Positions 5,651-9,355 of a stretch of DNA of 9,355 nucleotides are shown one piece after another. The position numbers were made by a program, and so were the translations under genes. The first letter of the stretch is position 1, and every line of letters begins with the position of its first letter. Location: NCBI GenBank assembly GCA_026692885.1, contig JAPLNJ010000809.1, positions 1-9,355 on the forward strand, written 5' to 3'. The notes under the pieces are model-generated. The model saw only the letters and a list, made by a program, of their open reading frames with translations, was not told the DNA's origin and made no database searches. This stretch comes from Planctomycetota bacterium. Its GTDB lineage: Bacteria > Planctomycetota > Planctomycetia > Pirellulales > Pirellulaceae.

Positions 5651-6299
5651 ATGATGAACCATCTCGCACTACGCTTCGTTCCGCTGCTGCTCCTTGGGCT
5701 TCTTGCCGAAGCCCTGTCCGTCCGTGCGGACGATTGGCCGCAGTGGCGCGGACCGTTGCGCGATGGGGTTTGGCGCGACGACGGCGTCCTGGAGCGGTTT
5801 CCGCCTGAGGGGCCGCCTGTCCGGTGGTGGACGCCGATCGGGGCCGAGTTCTCCGGGCCGGCTGTCGCCGACGGTCGGGTGTTCCTGATGGATCTCGCCG
5901 TGGATGAGGGTGCTTCCGCCGACGTGAAGACCCACTCTGTCCTGAGGCCTGGAGTTTCGTCCCGATATGGCGGAGCCCAGGGTGCTCTGGAAGGCTTCGG
6001 CGAGCACGGCGCCGGAACGGCAATGGAAGCCGGCCGGTTTCAACACCACCATGAGCACGGTGCTCTTGCTCGGCGGTCAGGTGTACGGCGTGTCGTTGTA
6101 TGGTGAGACATGTTGCCTGGACGGGGACACTGGCCAGCGTGTGTGGACGACGCTTCAGCCGACCAGCGGCGGGACCGAGCCCTGCGAACGCTGGAGTACG
6201 CTGTTCATGGTGCCGCATGGCGACAGGGTGTTCGTTTGGAACGATCATGGCGACCTGATCCTCGCCCGTCTGACGCCCACGGGCTACGAAGAGATCAGC
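5651..6299 (+). pseudogene. PQQ-like beta-propeller (BamB-like) secreted protein, middle and C-terminus missing
   Basis: ATG 5651 (or 5654) begins a clear signal peptide (MMNHLALRFVPLLLLGLLAE, then ALSVRA) followed by ADDWPQWRGP and FSGPAVADGRVFLMD, the standard opening of planctomycete outer-membrane-biogenesis/PQQ-repeat proteins. After about THSV (near 5940) this frame loses similarity. The frame from 5946 takes over with EPRVLWKAS, PERQWKPAGFNTTMSTVL, then LYGETCCLDGDTGQRVWTTL and VPHGDRVFVWNDHGDLILA, ending at GYEEIS (6297-6299), after which family similarity stops. The two parts are typically separated by about 150-250 residues in full proteins, and at least one more repeat and the C-terminus are absent. 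The first frame stops at 6104-6106. The product would be a truncated periplasmic protein at best. Confidence 0.7.
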
Positions 6300-6560
6300 C
6301 TCGCAGCGGGACGGCCAGTCCAATTAGCCCTGAGAGCTTGTGAATCTCTTGAAATCGGAGTTCAGGAAGAGGCATGTTTCGATGTCTGGACCAGCGTTCT
6401 TGAACGAAACAACGGTAGTTTTTCGGGCCCCGCCCGAAAAATCCACGAGCTCCGAGTAGTCACGAACAGAAACATCGCAATAATGGCTCTAGCCTTCGTA
6501 CCTGTGTTCACGGGGAATGGTCAGTTCCGCCCATCTGAGACCTCAGGGGAGAAAGAAACG
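6300..6560 (+). promoter_or_regulatory. Leader region of the arylsulfatase gene
   Basis: This stretch is visibly less GC-rich than the flanking genes and stays open in frame with the sulfatase only by chance or fusion. It contains the perfect hairpin at 6419-6441 and, just before the sulfatase ATG, the ribosome-binding site GGAG at 6548-6551. No promoter hexamer pair is convincing: TTGAAA at 6349-6354 has only a weak partner at 6373-6378. Confidence 0.4.
6419..6441. terminator. Perfect 10-bp hairpin (bidirectional terminator-like)
   Basis: TTTTTCGGGC (6419-6428), loop CCC, GCCCGAAAAA (6432-6441). The stem carries an A/T-rich base over a G/C-rich top, as in bidirectional intrinsic terminators, but the following bases on either strand are not a T-run. 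It would separate the PQQ-like remnant from the sulfatase or act as an attenuator or processing site. Confidence 0.4.
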
Positions 6561-9041
6561 ATGAAAACGACCTGGCACAAACTGTCCAGCACCGCGCTGG
6601 CTATGGTCTTCCTGACGGCATCCGCCGCCCGCGCGGCCGACATTCAGCCCACCGGCGTCCCGGAGGGGCCCGCCGCGACCGAGTCCAAGCACCGGTCCCA
6701 TCTCCCCATGCCGAACACGACGCGGCCAGGCCAGATCACTTATGATGCGAAGGACCCGGATACGAAGTATCCCTCCATCGCGCAGCTGCGCCCCCCGAAG
6801 GGTGCGCCCAATGTGCTAATCGTCCTGATCGATGACGCCGGGTTCGGTTCATCCAGCGCCTTCGGTGGTCCCTGCCAGACACCGACCGTGGAGAAATTGG
6901 CGGCGGGCGGCCTGAAGTACAACCGGTTCCACACCACCTCCCTCTGCTCGCCGACCCGCCAAGCGTTGCTCACCGGGCGCAACCACCATTCCGCCGGGAT
7001 GGGCAACATCACCGAGATCGCCAGCGGTGCACCCGGCTACAGCTCGGTGCTCCCCAACTCGATGTCACCACTCGCCCGTACGCTGGTGCTCAACGGTTAC
7101 TCCACCGCCCAGTTCGGCAAGTGCCACGAAGTACCGGTCTGGCAGACAAGTCCGGCTGGGCCCTTCGACTCCTGGCCCACGGGCGGCGGCGGCTTCGAGT
7201 ACTTCTACGGCTTTATCGGCGGCGAGGCGAACCAGTGGTATCCGACGCTGTACGAGGGAACCACGCCGGTCGAACTGAAGAAGACCCCCGAGGAAGGCTA
7301 TCACCTTGTGGCAGACATGACCGACAAGGCCATCAAATGGATTGGGCAGCAGAAGGCGCTCACGCCGGACAAGCCCTTCTTCGTCTACTTCGCCCCTGGC
7401 GCCACCCATGCGCCCCATCATGTGCCGAAGGACTGGGCTGACAAGTACCAGGGCAAATTCGACCAGGGGTGGGACCAGCTGCGAGCGGAGATCTTCGCCC
7501 GCCAGAAGAAGCTCGGCGTCATCCCGGCCGACTGCCAGCTCACCGCGCGTCCCGAAGAGATCCCGGCCTGGGAGCAGATGCCCGACGTGATGAAGCCCGT
7601 CCTGCGCCGGCAGATGGAGGTGTACGCGGGATTCATGGAGTACGCCGACTACCACGTCGGGCGGATCGTCGACATGCTCCAGAAATTGAACGTCCTCGAC
7701 GACACCTTGATCTACTACATCGTCGGCGACAACGGTGCCTCGGCCGAGGGCACGTTGAACGGCGCATACAACGAGATGGCCAACTTCAACGGCCTCGCGG
7801 CCCTCGAGACGCCGGAGTTCCTCATGGCTCGGTTGGACAAGCTCGGCGGGCCGGAGTCCTACAATCACTACGCCGTGGGCTGGGCGCACGCCCTGAACAC
7901 CCCGTACCAGTGGACCAAGCAGGTCGCCTCGCACTGGGGCGGGACGCGCAATGGCACCGTCGTCCACTGGCCCAAGGGAATCAAAGCGAGGGGTGAGGTC
8001 CGCGCGCAGTTCACCCACGTCATCGACGTGGCGCCGACCGTCCTCGAGGTGGCCGGCCTTCCACAGCCGGAGTCGGTCAACGGCATCCAGCAGGACCCCA
8101 TCGAGGGCGTCAGCATGCGATACTCCTTTGACGATCCCCAGGCCGTTGAACGACATGAGACGCAGTACTTCGAGATTTTTGGCAACCGCGGTATCTACTA
8201 CAAGGGCTGGACTGCGGTGACGAAGCACCGGACACCCTGGCTGCTCATCGGCGCCAAGATGGTGGCGTTCCAAGACGACGTCTGGGAGCTCTACGACGCC
8301 AAGGACTGGAGCCAGGCGAATAATCTCGCCAAACAGATGCCGGAGAAACTCCATGAGCTGCAGCGTCTCTTCCTGATCGAGGCGACGCGTTACAAGGTGC
8401 TGCCGCTGGACGACCGGGTGGGTGAGCGGATGAATTCCGATACCGCCGGCCGGCCGACGCTGGTCCGCGGCGATACGCAGCTCCTGCTCGGCGGCATGGG
8501 ACGCCTGGGCGAGAACTGCGTCCTGAACCTCAAGAATAAATCTCACTCCGTCACCGCCGAGATCGAGGTGCCCAAGTCGGGCGCCGAAGGCGTGATCGTG
8601 GCCCAGGGCGCGAACATCGGCGGCTGGAGCCTCTACGCGAAACACGGCAAACTCAAGTACTGCTACAATTTGGCCGGCGTGAAACATTTCTTCGTCGAGT
8701 CCACGAGCGCGCTCCCCACCGGCGCGCACCAGGTGCGCATGGAGTTTGCCTACGCCGGCGGCGGCCTCGGCAAGGGCGGTAAGGTCACCTTGTTCGTCGA
8801 TGGAAAGCCAGTGGGAGAAGGTGACATTCCCATGACGCAGGCGATGATCTTCTCTGCCGACGACGGCTGCGACGTCGGTGAGGACTCGGGCGCCCCGGTG
8901 TCCCCGGACTACGGGCCGGTCGGGAACGCCTTCAACGGCGAGGTCAAGGGGACGCTGCTCTCGATCACAAATGACCCGAAGAATGCGGGACATCTGGTCT
9001 CGCCGGAGGATGCAATCCGCGCCGCGCTGGGGCGGCAATAA
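6561..9041 (+). CDS. Secreted arylsulfatase (type I, formylglycine-dependent)
   Basis: The 826-aa product hydrolyses sulfate esters. A signal peptide (MKTTWHKLSSTALAMVFLTA, then SAARAAD) directs export. The sulfatase domain starts near residue 80: metal ligands D91-D92 in LIVLIDDAGFG, the formylglycine motif C129-S-P-T-R in TTSLCSPTRQALLTGRN, K187 and H189 in GKCHEVP, H283 in GATHAPHHVP, and D390-N391 in IVGDNGASAEG. A Cys-type motif means it needs a formylglycine-generating enzyme, which is not intact in this window. The long C-terminal part (LRGDTQLLL-type segment through FNGEVKGTLLSI) is a beta-rich extension usual for the large AtsA-like subgroup, so the gene looks complete. ATG 6561 is preferred because of GGAG at 6548-6551 and the signal peptide; the frame is open upstream to 5946 and joins the PQQ remnant. 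The substrate is unknown. Confidence 0.95.
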   Translation: MKTTWHKLSSTALAMVFLTASAARAADIQPTGVPEGPAATESKHRSHLPMPNTTRPGQITYDAKDPDTKYPSIAQLRPPKGAPNVLIVLIDDAGFGSSSAFGGPCQTPTVEKLAAGGLKYNRFHTTSLCSPTRQALLTGRNHHSAGMGNITEIASGAPGYSSVLPNSMSPLARTLVLNGYSTAQFGKCHEVPVWQTSPAGPFDSWPTGGGGFEYFYGFIGGEANQWYPTLYEGTTPVELKKTPEEGYHLVADMTDKAIKWIGQQKALTPDKPFFVYFAPGATHAPHHVPKDWADKYQGKFDQGWDQLRAEIFARQKKLGVIPADCQLTARPEEIPAWEQMPDVMKPVLRRQMEVYAGFMEYADYHVGRIVDMLQKLNVLDDTLIYYIVGDNGASAEGTLNGAYNEMANFNGLAALETPEFLMARLDKLGGPESYNHYAVGWAHALNTPYQWTKQVASHWGGTRNGTVVHWPKGIKARGEVRAQFTHVIDVAPTVLEVAGLPQPESVNGIQQDPIEGVSMRYSFDDPQAVERHETQYFEIFGNRGIYYKGWTAVTKHRTPWLLIGAKMVAFQDDVWELYDAKDWSQANNLAKQMPEKLHELQRLFLIEATRYKVLPLDDRVGERMNSDTAGRPTLVRGDTQLLLGGMGRLGENCVLNLKNKSHSVTAEIEVPKSGAEGVIVAQGANIGGWSLYAKHGKLKYCYNLAGVKHFFVESTSALPTGAHQVRMEFAYAGGGLGKGGKVTLFVDGKPVGEGDIPMTQAMIFSADDGCDVGEDSGAPVSPDYGPVGNAFNGEVKGTLLSITNDPKNAGHLVSPEDAIRAALGRQ

Positions 9042-9347
9042 GCCGGCGGACGGAATGTTCTCGTCGGGCGACTGCCGCCCATCCGTTCGGGTGGTGGTCG
9101 CCCGGGGGATAAAAGTTATCAGGCGCGATGGGTTGCCAGTTCGCTCGGCCGAGGAACAGACAGTCTCTTGGTTCGGGAACCACGCGGGCCGGACCGCCAG
9201 GATCATCATCAACCAAACTATCGTCGGAGCGATTCAAGGATTAGGAGAAAGAAGTTATGAGTGCGCCAAGATAAGCTGCTGCAAATCAGCCGGACAATCC
9301 GGCCTGGCCAAAGGCTAACCACCGGGTCAGAACAGAACTTTGCACGT
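9042..9347 (+). other. Intergenic region downstream of the arylsulfatase
   Basis: No gene can be supported here. It holds a GC-rich hairpin at 9066-9103, a small stem TGGTT/AACCA around 9169-9182, a five-codon ORF after AGGAG (ATG 9257, likely chance), and a perfect six-base stem GCCGGA-CAA-TCCGGC at 9289-9303. The composition resembles an untranslated leader for the gene beyond the right edge. Confidence 0.4.
9066..9103 (+). terminator. Possible terminator hairpin of the arylsulfatase transcript
   Basis: GGGCGAC (9066-9072) pairs perfectly with GTCGCCC (9097-9103), and CCGCCC can pair further inside with GGGTGG using a wobble pair. It begins 25 bases after the sulfatase stop. No T-run follows (GGGGGATAAAAG), so it is at most a weak or stabilising 3' structure. 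Confidence 0.35.
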
Positions 9348-9355
9348 AAGGAGGT
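9348..9355 (+). promoter_or_regulatory. Perfect Shine-Dalgarno sequence for a gene beyond the window
   Basis: AAGGAGGT, preceded by T, is a full match to the anti-Shine-Dalgarno end of 16S rRNA and is stronger than any ribosome-binding site used by other genes here. A plus-strand start codon is expected within about ten bases past the right edge. Confidence 0.6.

Noticed and set aside
7065..9212. 715-codon open frame on the minus strand opposite the arylsulfatase
   Set aside because: It is the complementary shadow of a GC-rich gene: composition is Arg/Val/His-rich, no domain or ribosome-binding site is seen, and the plus-strand sulfatase has every catalytic motif.
9257..9274. Five-codon ORF MSAPR after AGGAG
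   Set aside because: Far too short to support as a gene, and no attenuator-type codon run is present.
8878..9318. 146-codon plus-strand frame overlapping the sulfatase 3' end
   Set aside because: Its first part is an out-of-frame reading of the sulfatase gene, and the rest has no recognisable domain or start signal.
1..9355. CRISPR array, tRNA, rRNA, transposase, phage or defence genes
   Set aside because: Looked for on both strands by eye; no regularly spaced repeats, cloverleaf, rRNA-like block or matching protein motifs were found.

Overview
The window reads as a GC-rich planctomycete-type chromosome segment. Several traits point there: a serine/threonine kinase N-lobe joined to a formylglycine-generating-enzyme (FGE)-like domain, an exported ThuA-like protein, Tat-exported isomerase-like and peptidase proteins, a PQQ-type beta-propeller protein starting with ADDWPQWRGP, GH43-like fragments, and a large secreted arylsulfatase. 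This is family-level inference; no rRNA or marker gene is present, so the lineage cannot be fixed.

Layout. Minus strand 1-1032 is one open frame running off the left edge, a chimera of three pieces: kinase N-lobe, FGE-like domain, and an internal piece resembling a 2-hydroxyacyl-CoA dehydratase subunit. Everything else is on the plus strand: an intact nitroreductase (1130-1639), a possible tiny hydrophobic ORF, an intact secreted ThuA-like protein (1772-2554), a GH43-like scrap, a Tat-exported L-fucose-isomerase-like protein whose 3' end carries an exact 58-bp tandem duplication that shifts the frame (2870-4475), a 36-codon scrap, a large palindrome (4616-4674), an M55 D-aminopeptidase missing its middle (4741-5258), an unassigned stretch followed by a GH43-like C-terminal scrap (to 5571), a PQQ-like protein with a missing middle and a missing end (5651-6299), an untranslated leader with a perfect hairpin, an intact 826-aa arylsulfatase (6561-9041), and a 3' region ending in a perfect Shine-Dalgarno sequence for a gene beyond the window.

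The intact genes fit a secreted-carbohydrate catabolic setting: sulfate ester removal by the sulfatase, sugar handling by the isomerase-like and ThuA-like proteins, glycan cleavage by the GH43 remnants. That assignment is inference from families only.

The striking feature is not a new system but the repeated architecture of damage. At least five loci (kinase-FGE, FGE-dehydratase, M55, GH43-like, PQQ) consist of real coding fragments joined with central or terminal parts absent, while three or four genes among them are pristine. This is either a deletion- and recombination-scarred region or an assembly mosaic, and read mapping would separate the two. I found no CRISPR array, tRNA, rRNA, transposase, phage gene or recognisable defence system.
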